Source of the DNA: Streptomyces sp. Y2F8-2
GTDB taxonomy: Bacteria; Actinomycetota; Actinomycetes; Streptomycetales; Streptomycetaceae
NCBI RefSeq assembly: GCF_014905555.1
Contig: NZ_BNGS01000003.1
Coordinates: 620,001 to 684,000 of the forward strand
Direction of reading: 5' to 3'
DNA: 64,000 bases
Both the position numbers and the translations under genes were made by a program. Shown here in pieces: positions 25,838-34,195 of this stretch (positions are counted from its first letter, which is position 1; every line of letters starts with the position of its first letter). A model generated the notes under the pieces. The model was not told the DNA's origin and did no database searches. It saw nothing but the letters and a program-made list of their open reading frames with translations.

Positions 25838-26284
25838 GTGTTCAATGACATAGGACCGCTCGAGCTGGTCACGATCGTGGTCATCGCCGTGCTCGTCTTC
25901 GGTCCGGACAAGCTCCCCAAGATGATCCAGGACGTCGCGCGAACGATCCGCAAGATCCGCGAGTTCTCGGAGAGCGCCAAGCAGGACATCCGCAACGAAC
26001 TGGGTCCGGAGTTCAAGGACTTCGAGTTCGAGGACCTCAACCCCAAGACGTTCATCCGCAAGCAGCTGGAGAACGACGACCTGGGGCTGAAGGAGATCCG
26101 CAACGGCTTCGACCTGAAGAAGGAGATGGCCGAGGTCACGGACGCGGTCCACAGTCGGGAGTCCGAGTCGTCCACCTCCTCTCCGGCGTCCTCCGGCCCC
26201 ACCGGCGGCACCGTCGACATGACGAAGAAGCCCACGAGCACCGACCCCGGCGAGCGCCCGCCCTTCGACGCGGACGCCACCTGA
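25838..26284 (+). CDS. tatB: Sec-independent protein translocase subunit TatB
   Basis: A 148-residue TatA/B family protein beginning MFNDIGPLELVTIVVIAVLVFGPDKLPKMI: short N-terminus with the TatB-type Glu in the TM helix, FGP hinge, then an amphipathic helix (VARTIRKIREFSESAKQDIRNEL) and a long charged C-terminal tail. GTG 25838 with AAGGAG 6 nt upstream. It works with TatA/TatC in twin-arginine export. Its place after htrA is conserved among actinobacteria. It is longer than TatA, and the helix and tail length point to TatB. Confidence 0.9.
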   Translation: MFNDIGPLELVTIVVIAVLVFGPDKLPKMIQDVARTIRKIREFSESAKQDIRNELGPEFKDFEFEDLNPKTFIRKQLENDDLGLKEIRNGFDLKKEMAEVTDAVHSRESESSTSSPASSGPTGGTVDMTKKPTSTDPGERPPFDADAT

Positions 26285-26476
26285 GCCCTGCGCGCCACGT
26301 CCGGCACGGGGCTCACCGTGCCCGCCTGACGTGACGCAGGTCATGCGCTCGTCGGCGTGCGTACGGCCGTATTGCGCCGCGCGAGGGTGGTACGCGCCGG
26401 GCGTTTCCCTGCTGTTCGGAGCGCTGTGGCTATGCTGCCCAGTTGTTGCGCGGACCGTTTGGGAGCGAGGACGCCC

Positions 26477-27187
26477 GTGGGGGGCGGGCCGCTCGGGTCC
26501 GACGAGAGCGAGGAGGCGTCCGGGCAGATGGAGACGACGAGTCGGGTGGACGCGCAGGCGTCGGCCGCGGAGGGCGGACCACAGCTCCCCTCCGCCCGCC
26601 GCACGGTCGACGGCTATCTCCGGGCACCCTTCCCGTGGTACGGCCTCGACGAGGCGTTCACGGGGCCGCGCTGGCTGATGCAGGTGGGCACCGCGGCCGA
26701 CGGGACCGTAGAACACGGGTCCATCGGGCACGGGGACGAGCCGTCCGTGCGCAACGAGGCCACGGAGGACAAGGAGAAGTTCGCCGTCGTGGTCACCGTC
26801 GCCGAGAACCCCGTACGGCGCAGCCCGGACGGCACCGGCGTGCTGGAGGCCACATCGGTCTCGTCCGCGGCGTGGCTGGCGGGCGTGGGGTTGCTGACGT
26901 TCACCTGGCCGGGCCAGATGGACCACACCCTGCGGGACGACTGGCTGGACCAGCAGACGGAGACGGCCTGGGTCCTCGCGGACGACCTGACCGGGCCCGC
27001 GTGGTCGACGCTGTCCCTGCCGGTCGACGGGGTGCCGACGCAGTTCCACTACCGGGAGTCCGAGTTCGGCTGGGTGCTCGCGGGTGCGACGGAGGCCGGG
27101 GTGCATCTCGGGGCGTACGGCAGAGGCATGAGCGCGTACGGTCTGGGCTTCGCCGTGATCAAGGACATCACCGCTTACACCGCTTAG
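26477..27187 (+). CDS. conserved hypothetical protein
   Basis: A 236-residue soluble protein; GTG 26477 follows GGGAGCGAGG, with ATG 26528 as an alternative. No TM, signal peptide or catalytic motif is evident. Recognisable features are RRTVDGYLRAPFPWYGLDEAFTGPRWLMQVGTAADGTVEHG near 60-100, a Trp-rich core (TWPGQMDHTLRDDWLDQQ) and a Gly/Tyr-rich end. TATGCT at 26431-26436 could be its -10. A 22-bp-stem terminator follows. I do not recognise a family with known function. Confidence 0.75.
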   Translation: MGGGPLGSDESEEASGQMETTSRVDAQASAAEGGPQLPSARRTVDGYLRAPFPWYGLDEAFTGPRWLMQVGTAADGTVEHGSIGHGDEPSVRNEATEDKEKFAVVVTVAENPVRRSPDGTGVLEATSVSSAAWLAGVGLLTFTWPGQMDHTLRDDWLDQQTETAWVLADDLTGPAWSTLSLPVDGVPTQFHYRESEFGWVLAGATEAGVHLGAYGRGMSAYGLGFAVIKDITAYTA

Positions 27188-27218
27188 CGGATGCACGACG
27201 CCGCGGCGCTCGGCCGGG

Positions 27219-27267
27219 CGTACGACGAGGGGGCGCCGTCGGTGTGACGGCGCCCCCTCGTCGTACG
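27219..27267. terminator. bidirectional terminator with 22-bp perfect stem
   Basis: Arms 27219-27240 and 27246-27267 are exact reverse complements with a GGTGT loop, lying between convergent genes ending at 27187 and 27278. It is the longest perfect hairpin noticed in the window. Confidence 0.88.
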
Positions 27268-27277
27268 AGCCCTGGGA

Positions 27278-28411
27278 CTAGAACTTGTTCCTCGGCGTGA
27301 TCCCCAGCGACATCCCCGCCAGGCCCCGCTGCCGTCCGCCGAGCTTGCCCGCGATCGCGCGCAGGGCCGAGCCCGCAGGGGAGTCCGGGTCCGTGAGGAC
27401 CACCGGCTTGCCCTCGTCGCCGCCCTCGCGCAGGCGGACGTCGATGGGGATGTTGCCGAGGACCGGGACCGTCGCACCCGTCGTGCGGGTGAGGCCGTCG
27501 GCGACCAGCTGACCGCCGCCCGTGCCGAAGACGTCGACCATCTCGCCGCAGTGCGGGCAGGGCAGGCCGGACATGTTCTCGACCACGCCCACGATCTTCT
27601 GGTGCGTCTGCACGGCGATCGAGCCCGCCCGCTCGGCCACCTCGGCGGCCGCCTGCTGCGGGGTCGTCACGACCAGGATCTCGGCGTTCGGGATCAGCTG
27701 GGCCACGGAGATGGCGATGTCGCCCGTGCCGGGGGGCAGGTCGAGCAGCAGCACGTCCAGGTCGCCCCAGTACACGTCCGCGAGGAACTGCTGGAGCGCG
27801 CGGTGCAGCATCGGGCCGCGCCAGACGACCGGGGCGTTGCCCGGGGTGAACATGCCGATCGAGATGACCTTCACGCCGTTCGCGGACGGCGGCATGATCA
27901 TGTTCTCGACCTGGGTGGGGCGGCCGTCCGCGCCCAGCATGCGCGGCACGCTGTGGCCGTAGATGTCGGCGTCCACGACACCGACCTTCAGGCCGTCGGC
28001 GGCCATCGCCGCCGCCAGGTTCACCGTCACCGAGGACTTGCCGACGCCGCCCTTGCCGGAGGCCACCGCGTACACGCGGGTGAGCGAGCCCGGCTTGGCG
28101 AAGGGGACCTCGCGCTCGGCCTGGCCGCCGCGCAGCGCGGTCGCCAGTTCGCGGCGCTGCTCGTCACTCATCACGTCGAGCGTGACGTCGACGCGGGTGA
28201 CGCCCTCGACGCGCGAGACGGCCTCGGTCACGCGCTGCGTGATCGTGTCGCGCATCGGGCATCCGGAGACCGTCAGGTACACGGTGACCGCGACCGCTCC
28301 GTCCGCACCGATCTCCACCGATTTGACCATTCCCAGCTCGGTGATGGGTCGATGGATCTCGGGGTCGTTCACCGTCGCCAGCGCTTCGCGCACCGCGTCT
28401 TCCGTAGCCAT
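27278..28411 (-). CDS. mrp: Mrp/ApbC/NBP35-family iron-sulfur cluster carrier ATPase
   Basis: A 377-residue protein. Residues 1-90 form a MIP18/DUF59 domain (VNDPEIHRPITELGMVKSV, TVSGCPMRDTI). The P-loop ATPase has ASGKGGVGKSSVTVNLA, VDADIYGHSVPRML and LLLDLPPGTGDIA, and the CPHC motif that holds a bridging 4Fe-4S cluster is in MSGLPCPHCGEM. It binds and transfers Fe-S clusters in the cytosol. Mycobacterial mrp (Rv1229c) has the same orientation and neighbourhood. It is probably transcribed singly and is followed by the strong shared terminator. Confidence 0.92.
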   Translation of the reverse strand: MATEDAVREALATVNDPEIHRPITELGMVKSVEIGADGAVAVTVYLTVSGCPMRDTITQRVTEAVSRVEGVTRVDVTLDVMSDEQRRELATALRGGQAEREVPFAKPGSLTRVYAVASGKGGVGKSSVTVNLAAAMAADGLKVGVVDADIYGHSVPRMLGADGRPTQVENMIMPPSANGVKVISIGMFTPGNAPVVWRGPMLHRALQQFLADVYWGDLDVLLLDLPPGTGDIAISVAQLIPNAEILVVTTPQQAAAEVAERAGSIAVQTHQKIVGVVENMSGLPCPHCGEMVDVFGTGGGQLVADGLTRTTGATVPVLGNIPIDVRLREGGDEGKPVVLTDPDSPAGSALRAIAGKLGGRQRGLAGMSLGITPRNKF

Positions 28412-28453
28412 AAGGAGATGGTACGGCGCGCCGCGGTGGCCGGGGTAAGCCCT

Positions 28454-29029
28454 TCAGCGGTCGTCTACGTCACGTCCGTGCGCCCGTTCCGCCGGGAATA
28501 CGACATGCCCGTCGGAACGCCGCCGGTCCTCCAGCTCCTTCATCAGGTCCTGGAGTTCGGAGCGTATCCAGTCCCGGGTGGCGACCTCGCCGAGGCCCGA
28601 GCGCAGCGCGGCGATCTCGCGGGTCAGGTACTCGGTGTCCGCGATCGACCGCTCGTTCTGCTTGCGGTCCTGCTCCAGGTTCACCCGGTCGCGGTCGTCC
28701 TGGCGGTTCTGCGCGAGCAGGATCAGCGGGGCGGCGTAGGAGGCCTGCAGCGACAGCACCAGCGTCAGGAAGATGAACGGGTACGGGTCCCAGCGCAGGT
28801 GAGCCGGGGCGGTGATGTTCCAGCCCAGCCACACGATGATGACGGCGGTCATCCAGACGATGAACCGCCCGGTGCCCAGGAAGCGCGCGATGCGCTCCGA
28901 CAGGCGCCCGAAGGCCTCCGGGTCCCACTCCGGCACCAGGCGGACGCGCCGTGGCTGCGGCTGGTCGAGCCGGAGGCGCCGGGTGGCGGCGGTCGCGCCG
29001 GAGGGGAGCTTCTCGCGGTCAGGCGTCAT
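28454..29029 (-). CDS. DUF1003 family membrane protein
   Basis: A 191-residue protein with the DUF1003 core: two closely spaced TM helices (RFIVWMTAVIIVWLGWNI and PFIFLTLVLSLQASYAAPLILLAQNRQDDRDR), then a charged C-terminal region likely to be coiled coil (NLEQDRKQNERSIADTEYLTREIAAL). Its ATG lies within the last codons of the MgtE-domain gene (overlap 29019-29029), so the two are co-translated, in line with a shared role in cation homeostasis. The molecular function of DUF1003 is unknown. Confidence 0.88.
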   Translation of the reverse strand: MTPDREKLPSGATAATRRLRLDQPQPRRVRLVPEWDPEAFGRLSERIARFLGTGRFIVWMTAVIIVWLGWNITAPAHLRWDPYPFIFLTLVLSLQASYAAPLILLAQNRQDDRDRVNLEQDRKQNERSIADTEYLTREIAALRSGLGEVATRDWIRSELQDLMKELEDRRRSDGHVVFPAERAHGRDVDDR

Positions 29030-30299
29030 CGCTGACCCCCTCCTGGTTCAGGTGGAACTCCGTCTCGCGCCAGTCGTCGGGGAGCATGTGGTCCAGTACG
29101 TCGTCCACGGTCACCGCGCCGAGGAGCGAGCCGGACTCGTCGACGACGGGCGCCGCGACCATGTCGTAGGCCGCGAAGAACCCGGCCACCACGGGCAGCG
29201 GCGCGTCCGGGGCGAGCGACTGCAGGTCGTCGTCGACGAGCGAGCTGACCAGCGTGTAGGGCGGGTCCCGCAGCAGCCGCTGGAAGTGCACGGTCCCCAG
29301 GTACTTGCCGGTGGGCGTCTCGTCCGGCGGACGGCAGACGTACACCTGCGCGGCGAGCGCGGGGGACAGGTCGGGGTTGCGGACCCGGGCGAGCGCGTCG
29401 GCGACGGTGGCGTCGGGCCGCAGCACGATCGGCTCGGTGGTCATCAGGCCGCCCGCGGTCTTCTCCTCGTACGCCATCAGACGGCGCATGTCGGCGGCGT
29501 CGGCGGGCTGCATCAGGCTCAGCAGCCGCTCCTTCTCCTCCTCCGGCAGCTCGGCGAGCAGGTCGGCGGCGTCGTCCGGGTCCATCGCCTCCAGGACGTC
29601 CGCGGCGCGTTCCTCCTTCAGCTTGCCGAGGATCTCGATCTGGTCGTCCTCGGGGAGCTCTTCGAGTACATCGGCGAGCCGGTCGTCGTCGAGGGCGGCG
29701 GCGACCTCGGCGCGGCGCTTGGGGGACAGGTGGTGCAGGACGTTGGCGAGATCGGCGGGCCTGAGCTGTTCGAAGGTGGCCAGCAGGCTCTCGGCGCCCT
29801 GTCCGTGCTCCTCCAGGGAGAACCCCGTGACCGCCGACCACTCCACCGTCAGCGTCTCGCCCTTGCTGCGCCGGAACGTGCCGCTCTTCCCCTTGCGTAC
29901 GAAGACCCGGTCGATCTCCCAGTCGCGGCGGGCCGGCAGCTGCTGCACGGACAGGTCGAGGACGGTGACCTCCTCGCCCGTCTCGACGAGGGTGACGTGC
30001 CGGTCGAGCAGCTCCCCGAAGACGAGCCGCTCGGTGGGCCGCTGCTCGAAGCGGCGCACGTTGAGCACGCCGGTGGTGATGACCTGGCCCGACTCGATGC
30101 CGGTCACCCGGGTCATGGGCAGGAAGATACGGCGGCGGGTGACGAGTTCGACGACCAGGCCCAGCAGTCGCGGGGGGCGCCGTCCCACCCGCAACATGAC
30201 GACCAGATCGCGCACGCGCCCCACCTGGTCGCCGGTGGGGTCGAAGACGGCGACTCCGGCCAGGTGTGAGACGAAGATCCGAGGGGCGCTCGCGGCCAT
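29019..30299 (-). CDS. MgtE N-terminal domain/CBS-domain protein
   Basis: A 426-residue protein. Residues 1-140 hold a PRC-barrel-like region (SHLAGVAVFDPTGDQVGRVRDLV), residues of about 160-290 the MgtE superhelical N-domain with its typical repeats (ADVLEELPEDDQIEILGKLKEERAADVLEAMDPDDAADLLAELP), and the C-terminal 130 residues a CBS pair (MTTEPIVLRPDATVADAL, VDDVLDHMLPDDW). There is no transmembrane channel domain, so it is not a transporter by itself. It may be a magnesium-sensing regulator partnered with the DUF1003 protein. ATG 30299 has GGAGG upstream. Confidence 0.88.
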   Translation of the reverse strand: MAASAPRIFVSHLAGVAVFDPTGDQVGRVRDLVVMLRVGRRPPRLLGLVVELVTRRRIFLPMTRVTGIESGQVITTGVLNVRRFEQRPTERLVFGELLDRHVTLVETGEEVTVLDLSVQQLPARRDWEIDRVFVRKGKSGTFRRSKGETLTVEWSAVTGFSLEEHGQGAESLLATFEQLRPADLANVLHHLSPKRRAEVAAALDDDRLADVLEELPEDDQIEILGKLKEERAADVLEAMDPDDAADLLAELPEEEKERLLSLMQPADAADMRRLMAYEEKTAGGLMTTEPIVLRPDATVADALARVRNPDLSPALAAQVYVCRPPDETPTGKYLGTVHFQRLLRDPPYTLVSSLVDDDLQSLAPDAPLPVVAGFFAAYDMVAAPVVDESGSLLGAVTVDDVLDHMLPDDWRETEFHLNQEGVSDDA

Positions 30300-30473
30300 G
30301 CCCGCGCCTCCTTTTCCTGCTGTTTTGTCCGCTCGCGTGGGCTTCAGGCTAGCCCGTCCCGGTGCGCCGCGCCCTGGCGGGGGGTGCGGATGGACCGGCT
30401 CCGGAAGGCCTCCCGGGCACCGGTACTCTGCGGTACGCCGATGAGGACTCCCGTATGAGAGGTGGCCCCGCCT

Positions 30474-31229
30474 GTGACCGTCATTCCCCAGGGCCGTACC
30501 CGCAGGGCCGCGCTGGTGCGCGCGATGTGCGCGCTGGTCGTGACGGGGGCGGGTCTCGCGGGGTGCGGCGGCGGTGACCCGGACGCCGGGACCAACGGGG
30601 TCGGCAAACTGCCCGCCGACAAGATCCAGAGCCGGACGCGTACGGCGGCCGAGTCGGCGCCGTCGGTCCATCTGTCCGGCACCGTCGTCAGCAACGGCGG
30701 CACCTACACACTGGACATGCGGCTGAAGGGGGAGGGCGGCAGCGGGTCGGTCACCTCGAAGAACGCAACGTTCCGGCTGCTGCGGGTGGGCAAGCACCTG
30801 TTCCTGAAGGCCGACGCGGCGTTCTGGAACCAGCAGGACGGCTCGGGGGACGGCGGGGGCTCGGCGGCCGCGGCGGGCAAGCTGGACGGGAAGTACGTGA
30901 AGGTGCCGACGGGGGACCCGGCCTACCAGCGCTTCAGCGGCTTCACCGACAAGGACGTCCTGCTGGACGGGCTCCTCACGCTGCACGGCGCGCTGACGAC
31001 GGACGGCCACCACGAGCAGAACGGCGTCCGCACGATCCGCATCACCGGCGACAAGGGCGCCGGCGGCAGCCTGGACGTCTCCCTGGAGGGAAGCCCCTAC
31101 CCCCTGCTCCTGGTCCGCGCCGGCAACGCGGGAACGCTCCGCTTGTCGGAATGGGGGAAGGACTTCACGCTGACGGAACCGCCGAAGGGGGAGACGGTGG
31201 ACTACGGGAAGCAACTGCCGTCCTCCTAG
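30474..31229 (+). CDS. lipoprotein
   Basis: A 251-residue secreted lipoprotein. The signal peptide RRAALVRAMCALVVTGAGLAGC ends in the lipobox LAGC, giving an N-terminal diacylglyceryl-Cys followed by GGGDPDAG. The mature domain (SVHLSGTVVSNGGTYTLDMRLKGEGGSGSV, LFLKADAAFW, LDVSLEGSPYPLLLVRAG) has the alternating beta pattern of LppX/LprG-type (LolA-like) lipoproteins that bind lipids, but the similarity is only by eye. GTG 30474 is preferred over 30462 because GAGAGG is 12 nt upstream. The stop codon is inside the inverted-repeat element at 31228-31308. Confidence 0.8.
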   Translation: MTVIPQGRTRRAALVRAMCALVVTGAGLAGCGGGDPDAGTNGVGKLPADKIQSRTRTAAESAPSVHLSGTVVSNGGTYTLDMRLKGEGGSGSVTSKNATFRLLRVGKHLFLKADAAFWNQQDGSGDGGGSAAAAGKLDGKYVKVPTGDPAYQRFSGFTDKDVLLDGLLTLHGALTTDGHHEQNGVRTIRITGDKGAGGSLDVSLEGSPYPLLLVRAGNAGTLRLSEWGKDFTLTEPPKGETVDYGKQLPSS

Positions 31230-31308
31230 GGTCTTTCGTTTGAATCAGGCCGGATCAGGAAGCGGTGCCAGGCTCCGTGAGCCCGGCATGATCCAAACGA
31301 GAGGCCCT
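31228..31308. repeat. 81-bp imperfect inverted-repeat (MITE-like) element
   Basis: The terminal 24 nt, AGGGTCTTTCGTTTGAATCA onward, match the reverse complement of the right end (AGGGCCTCTCGTTTGGATCA onward) at 20 of 24 positions. The interior contains a further GGCTCC/GGAGCC-like pairing, so the whole element can fold. I recognise the AGGGTCTTTCGTTTG end as recurrent in Streptomyces chromosomes. The element starts on the last two bases of the lipoprotein stop codon and may supply both the stop and a terminator. Confidence 0.65.
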
Positions 31309-31377
31309 GGTGCCGCGGCTGCCGCGGCACTGGCCACCGCTGCGGGCAGCCGCCGAAGCTGCGCACGGCCCCCGCGG

Positions 31378-31890
31378 CTACGTCCGCTTGCGCCGCAGCA
31401 GCCGCGGCAGCGCCGCCGGGATCGGGCGGCGGGTCGTGGCCGAGGTCGGGACCGGTCGCGCGGCCTGGGAGTCGGACGGCAGCGGCACCGTCGTGCCCCG
31501 CGGCTCAAGGCGGAGCACCCGGCACTCCCGGCGCCACCGCTCCGGCATCTCCTCCCCGTCGGACGCGTTCAGCCGCTTGCCCTTCAGCTCCGCGACCGCG
31601 CCCTCCCACTCGGGGGACCCCGGCGCCAACTCCACCACCCGCGCGGGCCAGGTGACGATCCGGCCGCCCTTGTCCTTGCTGCGCACCGTCACGACCGCGT
31701 CCCCGCCGTCCACCAGGCCGGGCAGCGGCTGCTCGCCGGGTCCGTCGCCCACGACGCACGCCGCGCCCTCGTACCACACGTGCCACAACGCACGCGCGGC
31801 CGCGGCCGGCGCCGCGCCCTGGACCCAGATCAGCCCGGACTTCTTCGTGGCCTCCTCGACCAGGGCCTTCTCGAGCAGCTCGCTTGTCAT
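31378..31890 (-). CDS. conserved hypothetical protein
   Basis: A 170-residue soluble protein: MTSELLEKALVEEATKKSGL, then LWHVWYEGAACVVGDGPGEQPLPGL and GDAVVTVRSKDKGGRIVTWPARVVELAPGSPEWE, ending in a basic Pro/Arg tail (PAALPRLLRRKRT). The beta-rich core with a Trp/Tyr patch resembles split-barrel flavin-binding proteins, but I see no diagnostic motif. It lies 22 bp upstream of corA on the same strand but follows it in transcription order, so it could be a read-through companion of corA. Confidence 0.75.
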   Translation of the reverse strand: MTSELLEKALVEEATKKSGLIWVQGAAPAAAARALWHVWYEGAACVVGDGPGEQPLPGLVDGGDAVVTVRSKDKGGRIVTWPARVVELAPGSPEWEGAVAELKGKRLNASDGEEMPERWRRECRVLRLEPRGTTVPLPSDSQAARPVPTSATTRRPIPAALPRLLRRKRT

Positions 31891-31912
31891 ACGCCCAGCC
31901 TAGTGGGGCCGC

Positions 31913-33028
31913 TCACAGCCATCCGTTCCGCTTCAGCATGCGGTGGATGCCCACGCAGATGCCCACCGTGATGCCCATGATCGCCGGGTAGCCGTACTTC
32001 CAGTGCAGCTCGGGCATGTACGTGAAGTTCATGCCGTACACCCCGCACACCATCGTCGGCACGGCGATGATCGCCGCCCACGCGGTGATCTTCCGCATGT
32101 CCTCGTTCTGGGCGACGGACGCCTGCGCCAGGTTGGCCTGGAGGATCGAGTTCAGCAGTTCGTCGAAGCCCAGCACCTGCTCGTTGACGCGGGCGAGGTG
32201 GTCGGCGACGTCGCGGAAGTACTTCTGGATGTCCGGGTCGATCAGCCGCATCGGCCGCTCGCTCAGCAGCTGCATCGGCCGCAGCAGCGGCGCCACCGCC
32301 CGCTTGAACTCCATCACCTCGCGCTTGAGTTGGTAGATCCGGCCGGCGTCCGTGCCTCGCGGCGTGCCCTTGCGGCCCGGCGAGAACACCTCGGTCTCCA
32401 CCTCGTCGATGTCGTCCTGCAGCGCGTCCGCCACCGCGATGTACCCGTCGACGACGTGGTCGGCGATCGCGTGCAGCACCGCGGAGGGGCCCTTGGAGAG
32501 CAGTCCGGGCTCGTCCTGAAGCCGGTGCCGCAGCGTCCTGAGCGAGCCCTTCCCGCCGTGCCGGACCGTGATGAAGAAGTCCCGCCCGGTGAAGCACATG
32601 ACTTCGCCGGTCTCGACGACCTCGCTGTTGGCGGTCAGCTGGTCGTGGTCGACGTAGTGGACGGTCTTGAAGACGGTGAAGAGCGAGTCGTCGTACCGCT
32701 CCAGCTTGGGCCGCTGGTGAGCCTGCACCGCGTCCTCGACGGCCAGCGGGTGCAGCCCGAACTCGCGGGCGATACCGGCGAATTCGGCCTCGGTCGGCTC
32801 GTGCAGCCCGATCCACACGAACCCTCCGTCGCGCCGCACCAGCCGCATCGCCTCGTGCGGGGAGAGCGGCGCCTGCGTCTGGACGCGGACGCCGTCACGG
32901 TAGACGGCGCAGTCGACGACGGCGGACGGGGTCGCGGGGTCACGCGTGGTGTCGTACGCGCCGTTGTCCTGCCGCGGGGAGGTGCGGGACGGGCGGACCA
33001 CGGCGCGCAGGTCACGGATCATCGACAT
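31913..33028 (-). CDS. corA: magnesium/cobalt transporter CorA
   Basis: A 371-residue CorA-family channel: a long cytoplasmic N-terminal domain (DGGFVWIGLHEPTEAEFAGI, LAVEDAVQAHQRPKLERYDD), a stalk helix, and two C-terminal TM helices with the invariant pore signature YGMNFTYMPE (Gly near residue 332) and a basic C-terminus. It forms a pentameric Mg2+/Co2+ channel. ATG 33028 with AAGGAG 7 nt upstream is preferred over an ATG at 33064. A roughly 300-nt leader with a small ORF lies upstream. A mycobacterial counterpart (Rv1239c) ends the same conserved block. Confidence 0.93.
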   Translation of the reverse strand: MSMIRDLRAVVRPSRTSPRQDNGAYDTTRDPATPSAVVDCAVYRDGVRVQTQAPLSPHEAMRLVRRDGGFVWIGLHEPTEAEFAGIAREFGLHPLAVEDAVQAHQRPKLERYDDSLFTVFKTVHYVDHDQLTANSEVVETGEVMCFTGRDFFITVRHGGKGSLRTLRHRLQDEPGLLSKGPSAVLHAIADHVVDGYIAVADALQDDIDEVETEVFSPGRKGTPRGTDAGRIYQLKREVMEFKRAVAPLLRPMQLLSERPMRLIDPDIQKYFRDVADHLARVNEQVLGFDELLNSILQANLAQASVAQNEDMRKITAWAAIIAVPTMVCGVYGMNFTYMPELHWKYGYPAIMGITVGICVGIHRMLKRNGWL

Positions 33029-33568
33029 GGCAGGGCTCCTTCGCAACGAGCAGCGAAAGGCCACGAAAAACGGGTGGAACTACCCGGAATGGGGACGTCC
33101 TGGCTGCGGAGGTTTGGCACGTCCACAAAGCGGGGAGCACCGCACCGTCACGGTGGCGGGCTTCGCTGCTGATTCAGCTACTGACTGAGATCAGACAGAT
33201 CAGGCAAAGCGAAACGAAGTGCTCTTCCGTGGCGACGCGAACGCGAGATGCGAGAGGTGGCAGCCGACGGGAGTCAGAACAGCTGCGTCAGCGGCTGGAA
33301 GAGCGGGTGGTACTGCACGGTCGACTTCGATCCATGACAGCCCCACCTCCTCCGGCCGGTCCCTGGTGAGGGACGATCCATACCCTGATTAGAGGGTGCC
33401 CCCTTAGGGGAGTCTCATGGGTGCCGGGCCTGACAGGGTTCCCAGTGCCTTGAGGGCCTGGGAGGTACCCCTACTGCGTGCTGCCCGAAACCACCGACCA
33501 AGAGTATCAGCCGACAGAAGTGTCAAGGCGCCGCTTTGCCCGGTGCTGACGAGTTCTATGCTCGCCGC
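33029..33568. promoter_or_regulatory. 540-bp divergent region between corA and the SUFU gene
   Basis: Read toward corA it contains a TAATCAGGGTATGG segment (33368-33390) that could hold a promoter, a small ORF with an excellent ribosome site (33288-33335), and several hairpins, including CACCGTCACGGTG (33143-33155). I looked for the conserved segments of the M-box Mg2+ riboswitch and did not see them. The right end carries the leaderless-type promoter of the SUFU gene (TATGCT 33557-33562). Confidence 0.4.
33288..33335 (-). CDS. possible 15-aa leader ORF upstream of corA
   Basis: ATG at 33335 with an AGGAGGTGG ribosome site at ideal spacing, encoding MDRSRPCSTTRSSSR and stopping about 260 nt before the corA start. 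The Shine-Dalgarno is one of the strongest in the window, which is odd for non-coding leader sequence. It may couple translation to corA expression; this is not demonstrated. Confidence 0.35.
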   Translation of the reverse strand: MDRSRPCSTTRSSSR

Positions 33569-34153
33569 ATGGTTGATGTTCTTCCTCTGGTCGAGGCCCG
33601 GTTGCGCACCGCGCTGGGTGAACCGGACGCGCGCGCGGCGGTCACCTTCCTCGGCACGGACCGCATCGAGGTGCTCCGCTTCCACGAGGGCGACATCGTC
33701 CGCTACGCCACCCTCGGCATGTCCGCACAGCCCATGGCGGACCCCACCGCGATGCTCGCCGACCCCGTGAAGGGACCCCGCGCCGAGCTGGTCCTCTCCG
33801 TGCGCGGCGGCCTCGCCGACACCGACAAGGTGCTCCGCCCGCTCGCCGTGCTCGCCGCGTCCCCGCAGGTCGAGGGCGTTGTCGTGGCCCCCGGCGCGTC
33901 GCTGGAGGTGGGTCAACCGCTGTGGCCCGGCGCCCCGTTCACCTCCGTCCTGGTGGCCGAGCCCGGTGGCCTGGTCGAGGACCTGGAACTCGACGAGCCG
34001 CTGGATCCCGTACGGTTCCTGCCGCTGCTGCCGATGACGCCGAACGAGGCCGCCTGGAAGCGGGTGCACGGCGCAGGGGCCCTTCAGGAACGCTGGCTGA
34101 CGAACGGGACGGACCTGAGGGATCCCTCCCGCAGGTCCGTCCCGCTGGACTGA
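33569..34153 (+). CDS. suppressor-of-fused (SUFU) domain protein
   Basis: A 194-residue protein with the SUFU-like fold: RIEVLRFHEGDIVRYATLGMSAQPM, GPRAELVLSVRGG, PLWPGAPFTSVLVAEPGG and FLPLLPMTPNEAAWKR near the C-terminus. Bacterial SUFU proteins occur in immunity/toxin contexts and as orphan housekeeping genes; this one is a single gene, with no toxin nearby. ATG 33569 is chosen since TATGCT (33557-33562) lies 6 nt before it, consistent with a leaderless transcript; a TTG at 33536 is in frame but unsupported. Confidence 0.8.
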   Translation: MVDVLPLVEARLRTALGEPDARAAVTFLGTDRIEVLRFHEGDIVRYATLGMSAQPMADPTAMLADPVKGPRAELVLSVRGGLADTDKVLRPLAVLAASPQVEGVVVAPGASLEVGQPLWPGAPFTSVLVAEPGGLVEDLELDEPLDPVRFLPLLPMTPNEAAWKRVHGAGALQERWLTNGTDLRDPSRRSVPLD

Positions 34154-34154
34154 G

Positions 34155-34190
34155 GCCGGGGGTGAGCAAGCTCACCAACGCCCGCCCGGC
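34155..34190. terminator. terminator hairpin between convergent genes
   Basis: GGTGAGC-AA-GCTCACC (34161-34176) nested in GCCGGG/CCCGGC (34155-34160 and 34185-34190), in the 42-bp gap between convergent stops. Confidence 0.6.
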
Positions 34191-34195
34191 AACGG

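Noticed and set aside
33029..33400. M-box magnesium riboswitch upstream of corA
   Set aside because: The conserved M-box helices and loops were looked for and not found; the leader is described only as a region with hairpins and a mini-ORF.
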